Positions 15,101 to 27,100 of a DNA stretch of 40,212 nucleotides are shown one piece after another (position 1 is the first letter of the stretch; each line of letters begins with the position of its first letter). Both the position numbers and the translations under genes were made by a program. Source of the stretch: Phallusia fumigata (Eukaryota > Chordata > Ascidiacea > Phlebobranchia > Ascidiidae). Below the pieces are notes generated by a model. It did no database searches, was not told where the DNA came from, and saw only the letters and a program-made list of their open reading frames with translations. Location: the NCBI GenBank assembly GCA_008931825.1, contig QXVZ01031672.1:1-40212 (forward strand), read 5' to 3'.

Positions 15101-15466
15101 CCAGTAGGTTTCAATTGTATTTTTTGTTTAACTCAAAAAAGGTCAAAATGCAATGTTTTTGTGCAGTGAAGCACCTAACAAACAACTGAACATGGTTTTG
15201 TTTCACAGGGTATGCGTCATCCAGGTGTGGATAAACGGAAGCTTATGAATAGGTTGGATCGCACCAGTGAAGATAAAATGAAGAGAAGTGGGCCAATCGG
15301 TGGAGCCAAGGGAGGGGTAAAAAGATTGCAGAAAAACGAAAATGAAAATGGCAATGACAATGGCAAGAAAAATGAAGTCGACACTGAACCGATTACAGCT
15401 TCAACTAAGAAGCTTACACTAGCAGATACCCAACCCAAGAAAGGAGAAACTGCTAAAATCAAGTGA
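125..15466 (+). CDS. PRRC2: PRRC2/BAT2-family protein, C-terminal 46 exons (5' end outside window)
   Basis: Large low-complexity protein of the PRRC2A/B/C family, whose vertebrate members are RNA-associated and found with translation and stress-granule factors. Recognised from family motifs: WETASE (exon 17), DGFTPVLSKRAQKKKQE (exon 22), ARKAWENMPES (exon 30) and SPAYNTQAYLAS (exon 36). Exons: 125-318, 379-438, 607-804, 998-1321, 1671-1745, 1920-2035, 2103-2217, 2398-2460, 2630-2889, 3069-3161, 3268-3328, 3394-3450, 3990-4094, 4154-4380, 4528-4635, 4695-4747, 4806-4915, 5122-5218, 5286-5344, 5491-5616, 5801-5880, 6185-6338, 6408-6591, 6742-6944, 7012-7113, 7258-7429, 7498-7605, 8143-8336, 8521-8621, 8893-9233, 9939-10039, 10104-10259, 10388-10466, 10684-10805, 11321-11416, 11482-11599, 11750-11878, 12113-12195, 12842-12954, 13026-13131, 13391-13889, 14029-14318, 14481-14580, 14677-14882, 14948-15103, 15209-15466. 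Phases agree at every junction once the join artefacts at 2767 and 12234 are collapsed, giving about 2,210 codons ending TGA. The first acceptor could be 125, 128 or 131. The BAT2 N-terminal domain is not in the window. Confidence 0.9.
485..926 (+). repeat. Shared sequence block in two successive PRRC2 introns
   Basis: A 16-bp string, TTTCGCCCCTATCTGA, occurs exactly at 521-536 (intron 2) and at 911-926 (intron 3). Each copy is preceded within about 25-35 bp by TGATGATTGAAA. The shared order of two motifs in adjacent introns indicates either a short dispersed element or a local intron duplication that also involved exon 3. No terminal inverted repeats are visible. Confidence 0.55.
2210..2418 (+). 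repeat. 104-bp exact direct duplication across a single N (assembly join)
   Basis: 2210-2313 and 2315-2418 are the same sequence, separated by an N at 2314. The block spans the end of PRRC2 exon 7, the following intron and the start of exon 8. Only the second exon-8 copy (2398-2460) is complete and ends in a donor. The pattern is that of two overlapping contig ends placed end to end rather than a biological duplication. Confidence 0.85.
2630..4635 (+). other. RG/RGG-rich segment of the PRRC2 protein (exons 9-15)
   Basis: Exons 9, 10, 11, 13, 14 and 15 encode repeated Arg-Gly and Arg-Ser motifs (RRGGRGRGR, RGRGQRRGAR, RRGRGRGAM, YRGRGR, SGRGRR), with an acidic exon 12 between them (YNDN...SESED). 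Such segments are typical RNA-binding and arginine-methylation substrates. Exon 15 ends in a basic stretch (DKRKRKSKPD) that could act as a nuclear localisation signal. Composition is seen directly; function is inferred from RGG proteins in general and from known PRRC2 composition. Confidence 0.75.
2650..2884 (+). repeat. 117-bp exact direct duplication inside PRRC2 exon 9 across an N
   Basis: 2650-2766 and 2768-2884 are identical, joined by an N at 2767. The added 118 nt is not a multiple of three, so the RG-rich reading frame shifts between the copies. Removing one copy plus the N leaves a 142-nt exon whose phases fit both neighbours (phase 1 in, phase 2 out). The duplication is therefore an assembly artefact, not a frameshift mutation. 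Confidence 0.88.
4976..5728 (+). repeat. Two diverged copies of an intronic repeat in PRRC2 introns 17 and 20
   Basis: The stretches at about 4976-5045 and 5660-5728 share TTCGTGCACCACTCA and align further through ATGCTTGA..ACACA and ACCACA, ending near TCTAACTGA / TCTGAAG. They sit in different introns about 680 bp apart and are separated by several unrelated exons, so they look like insertions of one dispersed family. No terminal repeats or open reading frame are visible. Confidence 0.5.
9322..9879. mobile_element. Non-autonomous hAT-type DNA transposon in PRRC2 intron 30
   Basis: A 558-bp element bounded by 15-bp terminal inverted repeats with one mismatch: CATAGGCGTCGATTT on the left and AAATCGACGCCTGTG on the right. 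It is flanked by a perfect 8-bp target-site duplication TGTTTTAG at 9314-9321 and 9880-9887. Subterminal GGGGTGAC/GTCACCCC copies repeat near both ends. The 8-bp duplication and CA...TG termini are hAT hallmarks. No transposase frame is present, so it would need a helper element elsewhere. Near-intact ends suggest a recent insertion. Confidence 0.85.
10684..14882 (+). other. Gln/Ser/Pro-rich C-terminal region of PRRC2 (exons 34-44)
   Basis: Eleven exons encode a low-complexity region rich in Gln, Ser, Pro, Asn, Ala and Tyr, such as SSQQQPQPTQQQPQ in exon 37 and QSQQQMQSF in exon 42. There are no predicted globular motifs. Exon 41 (13391-13889, 499 nt) is the largest in the window. This composition resembles prion-like domains of ribonucleoprotein-granule proteins and matches the C-terminal half of vertebrate PRRC2 proteins. 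The exon 41 donor is placed at 13889/13890 (GTATGT); an in-phase alternative lies about 40 nt upstream at AGAG|GTAGCT. Confidence 0.7.
11973..12500 (+). repeat. Duplicated PRRC2 exon 38 across an N (haplotype or contig join)
   Basis: The sequence from 11973 recurs from 12235 (offset 262) after an N at 12234. Both copies contain the whole 83-nt exon 38 (12113-12195 and 12375-12457) with its splice sites. They differ in the exon (CTACCA against CTGGCA, Leu-Pro against Leu-Ala) and diverge more in the following intron, as two alleles would. The exon enters in phase 1 and leaves in phase 0, so splicing both copies would break the frame. Confidence 0.85.
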
Positions 15467-17647
15467 AAATTCACTGCAAACCAAACGGTAAAATGCCAAT
15501 CTGATTGGCAACAAGGCGTTTATTGATCTTGTAAATAGGAGTTCCAACTGGGCTTATGCGTAATATTTTGGTGTATAGCAATGTTCTGTTGAGAGCTCTT
15601 CTGTTGTGTTTCAAATGTTCTGTGTGCTTGTTCGTGTTTATACCAACTGGTTTGTCAAGCTTTCGTTCGTGTCCTACGTGTTGCGTTTCAAACCCCCAGT
15701 CGACACAGTGTGGTTTGCCCGCTGTTGCTGCTACTGATTCTGATTGGATGCTGATATATTTGTAGGAATTCGCAAGGGGAAATGCTCTTGTTCCCTTTAC
15801 CTTATTCAACGGACATGTCGCTTGCTTTATGTATTCAACCTGTACAAAGAGCGCACACACACACTCCTTCTTTCATATGTATTCCAGTTCCCTCTTTCCA
15901 GTCTCGTTTTACCCCAGCTACATTCTCCCAGTTAACTGCGTTGCGGTTTTTTCTTCGCGTGAACCCAACCAGTTTGTCGGTCACTTTAATTGTGCGGCAT
16001 GTACGATGATGTCGAAAGCGCAATGTTGCTGCAACGACTAGGTCAAGGTACCGACACTCTCTGAACACAGCAAAGTATGTGCAGCTCGATTTCAGCGAAC
16101 ATGCTAGGATGCCGACGCTCTCGCAAGCTTATTTCTTGCGCGCTCAAAATGTTTTTGCAAATCACTGTGTCTCATCTTTGTACCGATTAGCGAACGAATG
16201 TCGTGCGTGAACGTTTTGTATGCCCATTGTACTAACGATGTAAATGCGAAACAGAAGTGACGACGGTCGACAACTAATTGTCGCTTAGCTGCGAACTCTG
16301 GCAGTTGTCCAGCACTGCCCCGGAGATGATTTATGTCATGGCATCCTTGCAAAAATCGATACACTACTGGATGATGATCACATTTATGACTTCAAACTGA
16401 TAAAACGTCCCAATTCGTTCGCAAATCCACTGGAGAGCAGTTTATCGTCTTGTCCTACATATAACGGCAATCATATTGGTGCAGCGCCGCCGAAGACATT
16501 TCCATCGTATTACCTATTAGCAGGAGGTATTATTCCGTGCATGCTGCCATGCATCGTGTGGCGAAACTGATCGCTTTCCAAGTAATTACTTGCTAGCTCT
16601 CTTAGTGACACATAAATTCTTGCTGTAAACTGTAATAAGACTGGCTCGATTCGACGAGTGTTGGTGTCTCCGAGTTGCCCACGATTTAAGTTATCATATG
16701 ATGTTTACAGCGCGTATCAGTTGTATGCGCCGTATGTTTAGAAAGTAGTCTGTTTTATTTGCGGCAGTGTGGATTTTTTTCTCTGCCTCGAAAATACAAC
16801 CACACTTTTGTTGGATTGTAAATGGAAAATGTTAATTCAGGTCCATTGGAAGTCCCTGGACCTTGATCAGTGAAGTTGCTGAGCTTAAGATTACTTCGTT
16901 TCAAATGGCGGTCTTAAATTGGTGCAAAACATTTTAACTTGCAATGATTTGTTTCGATAATAATTTTACATCAAATTTAATTTTGCTGTCCCATTTAAAA
17001 GTTTAGAAAAACGGTTGTAGATTTGCAAAGTTCACCACTAATACTTATAGGTAAACTGAATGGGTGTCTTAAGAATGATTCTGATTTGTTCCAGGATCGC
17101 AACCTCATCCGGGAAGGTTTTACTGGCTAAATAAAACCCGCCTTAATTTAGTTGCATGTAAAGTAGTGGTCGTGGTGAGAGGATCCAAACAATAATGATT
17201 GTATTTAGACCCAGAGAGTGGTTTTTGGCTTTAGTCGGGCTTGAATTAGTGAACTACGAATTTAAATTTTTAAAACCAATTTAAGAGGGTAATTTGCCCC
17301 TACCAAACGAAAAGGCAAAAATGTAAATCCTAACAATAAACAAAAATTTAAACTCTTAAAAGTCAAAAACAGCCTAGACCTCACATGTGAAATGAAATTT
17401 AGCTTCGGTCTGCCTCTCGAGTTCTGTTACTGCAGGTTCCGTCCTTCCGCGCAATGATCGACTTCAAATGTGGCGAAACAAAACGTTGCTCGGCAGCTAG
17501 CGGATGTACGCTTTGCAGCTTTAGTCCGATAGCTACCTAACGAAGGCACCTGTTGCAAGGTCCCTGCGTCTGGTTTGACGAAAGCAGCAACCTCTTGTGT
17601 AACCAATCTCACATGTCACGTCACTTCTGAATCGAGAACTTGCTGTG
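15467..17647 (+). other. PRRC2 3'UTR and PRRC2-HSD17B8 intergenic region
   Basis: No coding exon was found. The stretch from about 15.9 to 16.5 kb and that from about 17.4 to 17.64 kb are visibly richer in CpG than the introns. The second directly precedes the HSD17B8 start and probably holds its promoter. The first canonical AATAAA I could find downstream of the PRRC2 stop is at 17130, which would imply a 3'UTR of about 1.66 kb; earlier use of a variant signal is possible. Short open frames here overlap on both strands and look like chance. Confidence 0.5.
17130..17135 (+). terminator. Candidate PRRC2 poly(A) signal AATAAA
   Basis: First canonical AATAAA after the PRRC2 stop at 15466, lying about 510 bp before the HSD17B8 start codon. 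Position is seen directly; its use is inferred. Confidence 0.35.
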
Positions 17648-19141
17648 ATGGGGTCTGCTCGTCTGCTCGGAAAATATGCAATTGTGACAGGTATGATTCT
17701 GATTTTGGTCGGAAAACAGCGCTACAAATAATGCAGTTGTAAACAAGTGACAAAGGCATTTGAAACTCAACATGCTTTTACACGTAAAGGAGCAGGTAGT
17801 GGAATTGGACATGCCATCTGCCGGGTTTTTGCCGCTGAAGGTGCGAGTGTCTTGTTGGTAGACAGAAACGCACAAAAAATTGATGAGCTATCGCAAAAAT
17901 TGGACAGTCATCATGAAAATCATCACCACTGTATTGATGGAGACGTTTCCAACAGCAGCTTTACAAGTAACCTATTTAAGAGTTCTGAGGTGCGTGTTTT
18001 TAAATTTAAATTCTGTCACAATGTGCAGTTTCAATGCTTGTTGAACATGTAAACTGTAAAACTGTTTTCCATTGACCTTGACCAGACATTGTTTAAGAAG
18101 AAGAGTGACATATTGGTCAACTGTGCTGGTATTACCAGGGACAGCTTATTATTAAACATGACTGAAAACCAATTTGATGATGTGGTACGAGTCAATCTGA
18201 AAGTAAGTGCTAAGAAATTGTTTTATGCTTTGTGTTAATTATCGATATCTTATAGAATTTGCAACATTTTAGAGCATATTTTTGATGACTCAAGCCTATA
18301 TATCAGACCTAAAATCTTCGGGAGAACTTAAACCTGCATCAATAATTAATATTTCAAGTATTGTAGGAAAGGTGAGTTACTAGTGAGAAGTAATGCCTGC
18401 TTTGAACTTTAACTAGTTTTTGTTCCCTATTAGGCTGGAAATGCTGGTCAAGCGAACTATGCTGCATCAAAAGCAGGTGTCCTTGGGTTTACCAAAACAG
18501 TTGGAATCGAAATGGGAAGGTTTATATATTTTGTATTTTTGTCAGATTTTGAGGTATTATATTTATGGCAATATTGTTTTAGGTTTGGCATCCGATGTAA
18601 TGCAGTATTGCCTGGATTTATTCATACACCAATGACTGAGGTAGTCCCAGAAAAAGTGTTAAACAAGGTATATACATCACTAAATGTCTAAAGTTTTTGT
18701 CACATATTCTGCAAGTTTAATACCAGCAGCACATAAGGAAACATTACAATTTATGTGTTTTATTTTCTGTCTGACCTTATAACCTGTCCATATTCAAAGT
18801 GCACATGAGGTTGCTTGTTTATTTCTGCTCCTTCTGATGTATACATCTCATATATACCTTTATGATTTGTTAGATGTTACAACTAATTCCTGCAAAACGA
18901 ATGGGGACCCCAGATGGTTGGTAATTTGTTGCTTTTGTGGTTTATGTCAGCAAAGCAAAATCATGGTTTTACTGTTTGTAGAAGTTGCCAAGGCCTGCTT
19001 GTTTCTTGCTTCAGATGAGAGTTCCTATGTTAATTGTTCCTGCTTAGAAGTAACAGGTGAATTTACATAAATTTACAACTGTAAGCAAACATATCATCCA
19101 ACTTCACATTTTTTGTACTTTCAGGGGGGCTTATGGCTTGA
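17648..19141 (+). CDS. HSD17B8: HSD17B8-type short-chain dehydrogenase/reductase, complete, 254 aa
   Basis: NAD(P)-dependent SDR. In vertebrates HSD17B8 oxidises estradiol and, with CBR4, forms the mitochondrial 3-oxoacyl-ACP reductase of type II fatty-acid synthesis. Exons: 17648-17690, 17790-17989, 18086-18202, 18273-18371, 18434-18519, 18583-18667, 18874-18916, 18982-19056, 19125-19141; all phases agree. Visible motifs: TGAGSGIG cofactor loop (residues 14-21), NCAG (93-96), catalytic Asn118, Ser149 (NISSIVG), Tyr162 and Lys166 (YAASK), and PGF...PMT after the active site. The C-terminus EVTGGLMA matches the family. The ATG at 17648 puts the glycine loop at the usual distance. The last exon is only 17 nt and the exon 7 donor is a weak GTTGGT. 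HSD17B8 is preferred over CBR4 by the motifs [11 protein letters not shown] and IVGKAGNAGQ. Convergent with ATAT1. Confidence 0.92.
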
Positions 19142-19188
19142 GTCCAGATCTTATGAATACTTGAATCATGGTTGTTTTTTTGTGTGTT

Positions 19189-19194
19189 TTTATT
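19189..19194 (-). terminator. Probable ATAT1 poly(A) signal AATAAA (minus strand)
   Basis: TTTATT on the plus strand reads AATAAA on the minus strand, about 190 bp past the ATAT1 stop. With the signal at 19336 on the other strand, the two 3'UTRs would overlap by about 150 bp. Confidence 0.45.
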
Positions 19195-19335
19195 GTTTGT
19201 TCATTTAGGTCACAAAATATACAAAACCACTGTTGTGGTAAATTTTCCTAGCAATTGTAAACAACAGTAAAATTACATGTATTTTCACCTGAATGGAGTT
19301 AAAATTCTTCATAAAATACTGCATTAAAATATAGG

Positions 19336-19341
19336 AATAAA
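19336..19341 (+). terminator. Probable HSD17B8 poly(A) signal AATAAA
   Basis: Canonical AATAAA 195 bp past the HSD17B8 stop and only about 45 bp before the convergent ATAT1 stop codon at 19386. No earlier AATAAA was seen on this strand after the stop. Confidence 0.5.
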
Positions 19342-19385
19342 ACATCAGTAAAAAAAGGAAAAAAACAAGCAATGATTGCACATAT

Positions 19386-23122
<3,737 letters not shown>

Positions 23123-24147
23123 TTAAAACTTAATCTTTATACCTATGCCAAACAGCTTAAAAGTAAGAAAATATAAATAGCTGTTACCTGCTTGCTTGAC
23201 AAAACTTTAAAAAAATACTATTATATTTGAGTATGTCATGCAAATAACAAGATAGAAAAATCATTCGAACACTTAGTTTAGTTGGTATTTTGCATAGTAT
23301 TTTAAAACATAAATGTGCGGGAAGACGCTGCGGTTTGTAGCAATAAAGTAACATGTTGTGTTTGTAACCGTGGTGAAGTAAAGCGTCCACCGATGGCGCT
23401 AAATGTCAAGCGAAATGTAAACAAGTTTTAAAAAATATTTCAAGTCAGTGGCAACTGGCAACACGTTTTGATCAGACTAAAGACGTGCACAAACATTTTC
23501 TGGAAAAAATTGTCGCATAAAAACTTATCTAGATAAAATTAAATCTGCAACCCCAAACAACTATGCTTTAAAAATAAGATTTCGATTTTAGACAATACTC
23601 GCCAGTAGGCTGGGTTAAAAACTTTTTGAAGCAATTACTCTGCCCATACAAGCTGTTTTAACCACTTCACATACACATTTAAGTTCACGATCTACGCGTG
23701 GCATTTCGTGGTAGATATTGCCTTGGAAAACGAATAAGTAACACAAGTATATTCTATAAAATGTTTGAAAGCATATTTCTTTACCTCATGAGCGATAAAA
23801 CCGGGGCTTATGTGACATGGGATCAGTGATAACATCTAGAGTCCCAAATTCTGATCCGGTAATGGTTGGTCAAAATGCCATATTTGTTGTTGAGCTTCGT
23901 CGTGTCAGTGTTCTGTGACGGCCACGCGGTCAATTTATTCCTTAGCACTTGTGTGCTAAAAGGGCGACAGTTGGCAGTTATTTCTAGTTTTGATCATTGT
24001 GAAGCACAATTCATTGCTAACAGTCCTGTTTTTATCATGTAACATCGTTTGCAGAAAACTGGGTAAAAATGGCAGAAATTAAATTTGTCTGTTATTTGTT
24101 TTGCTACATGTGAAAATTTTGAGCAGTTCGATAAGTGGCAGTAAGAC
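23123..24147. promoter_or_regulatory. Divergent intergenic region between ATAT1 and the kringle adhesion GPCR
   Basis: About 1.03 kb separates the two start codons, so both promoters must lie here or overlap. CpG dinucleotides are more frequent at about 23.3-23.4 kb and 23.9-24.0 kb than in nearby introns. TATA-like TATAAAA is present near 23756. No transcription start can be read from sequence alone. Confidence 0.4.
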
Positions 24148-27100
24148 ATGTTGTTAATGTCCTTCGGAATTTTGTGTTTGGTTATAAAATGTGTTTGTAC
24201 GCAATCTGAAACACTTGATAAGAAACTGCAATCAGATAGTTGTGGAGGGTCTACGTGCTGCTACATAAGTAAGTCTTGAATGTAAAGTATAATATTAGAA
24301 ATTTAACGGTAGTCGACACAAAGTCACTTGATTTTATGCTTTTGCCGCTGTAGGCAATAGTTGTGGATTAAAAATAGATGTGTATTAATTTTTTGTACAC
24401 AGGTCTAGAAAAGCAACCGCTACCAAAAGTGAACGATGTGACGTGTTACAACGGCAGGGGCCACGGCTACACGGGTACAGTAAATGTCACAGAACATGAC
24501 AGGCCATGCATAAACTGGCTGAAAACTCCAGCGGCGGATTTGTCAAGCAGGTCTAAGCGGCGATTTGACATTGGTGATCACAATTATTGTCGAAATCCGG
24601 AGCCCACTGAAAACAAGGGACCATGGTGTTATGTTTCTGCACAAAATTACGGTTACTGCGACGTGTTATCATGTAGGTTTTGATTTGAGCAACCTTAACA
24701 AAGTATATGCTGAAACTGTTTTGTTTTTGCAAGGTATAAGTTACCCCACCGTTGATTACGCAGAACTGATCGCCCCTCCAGACTGCCCAGCAATGACACA
24801 AATACGTAAGTTGAAAAATCGTAACGGCGTTTCACATAAAGTTGGTGGAGTAAAAACTGGTTTATGCTTATCCCAAGTATGTTAGTTTTCAGAAGCAATT
24901 TTTTTAAATGCAGATAGTCCCGATGTGACTTTCAGGTTCCAAAATCTAACGTATTATTTGACATCACAACAACAGTCGGGTGTTAAATCCAAGGAGTACA
25001 TGGTGTATAAGTTTGTGGACGACACGTTCATGGCATGTGCTGTGCCATTCGTAGCAACTCTAACAAGTGTCTGGAATTTGTGCCTCCGCGACCATGATAT
25101 AATTACTTTTGCCACAACCAGCCCCCAAAACGAGTTGTATTTCTATCTGCAATACCCCAACGTCATGCTACGACTTCAAAAAGATCAAAAATCTTGGCAA
25201 AAAGTGCCACGAAATGTGTATTCGGGCTGTATTGACCCAGGTTAGAAGAAGTCTTTTTTGTTTCCGAAAATCTGTTCCTGACAATTTTATGTTGTTTGTG
25301 TTTTTACACAAGTTCGCAAAAAGGCAGGACATGGCTCTGGAAAGGAAGTAATGATACGAAGCGTATTTAACTTTAAACGAGTACACGACGTTTTCCTGGA
25401 AATTAAAGGACAACAATACGAATGCCAGTGGAACGACAGCCGACTGTTGCTAACGTCGACCCAAAAAGCACAATTCCAAGAATGCAGTAGTGTTCCAACT
25501 TCAGCGTATTTTATCGACAGGTAAGCTTTTAAAAAAGCAAAGACCAAACGGTGGTAAATATGAACTTAAAAGACTCCGTGCAACCGCAAAGTACTAAAAC
25601 CTCTAAAGCGTTGTATGGTGCAATCGCAGAAGTAGCATTTCTGTGGCGTAACATGTGTAAGCTGTTGTAGTGAAAAACATGTAATTCAGGGGTTAAAAAG
25701 AATAAAACAAAAAAAGTAATTATTTTGTGAAATTTTAAGCGTGTTATAAAAGTTGAACTGTTTTTAGAATGAATAAAAGTTTTGCAATTCCGCATGACCA
25801 ACCTGTTGCTAAAAACTCAACTACTATATCTGGGGATCCCCCCGTCACGAACCGCTCCTATGTTGACAATTTAGCCGAAGGTTTGAGCCGTAAGCCAGGG
25901 CTGGGTGCACCAATTTTGGGTAAGCATTTGTGTAAAAGTACAAATGTGAAGCAAATCTAACGAAGAATTTTTAAGGTTATGAGCTGTTACGCACTAACAC
26001 TCTGGCGAAGTTGCTTCCTGTTAAGCTGTTGCAAAATTTTGATGCGAAACAGATACAAAATGTGTGTAAAAATGATGCACCCCAATCAAGGTTATTTCGT
26101 GTCTACTTTGGAAAAGATTTTCGGACAATTGTGAAGTGGATGAAGTGAGTTGTATTTTTGATGTAATGTTTTTCATTATTGTGAAAACTTATGGTTGTTG
26201 TCTTGTGAGGGTAATAAATGTTTTCTGTGCATTGTGTAGGGAGTATATGCACACTTTTTGTTTTTGTGTTTTAGTGTTGATGTTGAAAAGAAACAAAAAG
26301 TTACAACATGGCTCCATTTAAATAATGTCTTCACAAAACGACATGACTTTTGTAAAAATTATAGGTAAGAAAAACTAAAATGCTTGTTAGTGATAAATAA
26401 CACAAATAAACATTTTTATTTTTTGCCTTAACCCAGTGGAAAGTGTTGCCAGCAATACCTTAAAGATTTTAGGATGGATAGACAAGCTACTCGCAGACAA
26501 ACATCCTCTGTGGGAAATGAGTGGACTTTATGTTCTCTGTCTTTTGCATTAAGGACGACTGAAGATAAAGTCTGCCCCAAATTATCATGTTTTCATTCAA
26601 ACTACAAAAGGAAAAAATCTTATGCACTTTGTGAAATAAACATGGGTAACTTATTAAAATGTTTTCCTATTTTAAATTCAATTGTTTGTTTAAAATGTAC
26701 CAGGAAACCAACTTAATTGGCATATTTGGTAAGACTAGTACCTTGGTACATTACTTGGACAAATCTGATTTTTAAAATTGCTTTGAACAGGGCCTGGGTC
26801 CCAGCCAACACAAGTTGTATCATTACATGATATGTTGGGTGTGGGAAAAGATGAAGTGATCAAATATGTTGATGCAGATGATGCATCTCAAAAGTTAAGT
26901 GAAATTGCTGACTCTCTTCGTTACCCACTTGCACAAAACAGTTTAGATCTTGGTTCCCTTGTGGGATCTGTTGAGGCGCTACAGGTAAGACAAAAAACTT
27001 TAATTTAGCTTTTGTAGCAGTTTTTGCATTTTCTGGTAGTATTGTAAATACAACATGTCAATATTAAAAAAGTGCCTTTGAAAAAAAGGGAGAAAGAAAG

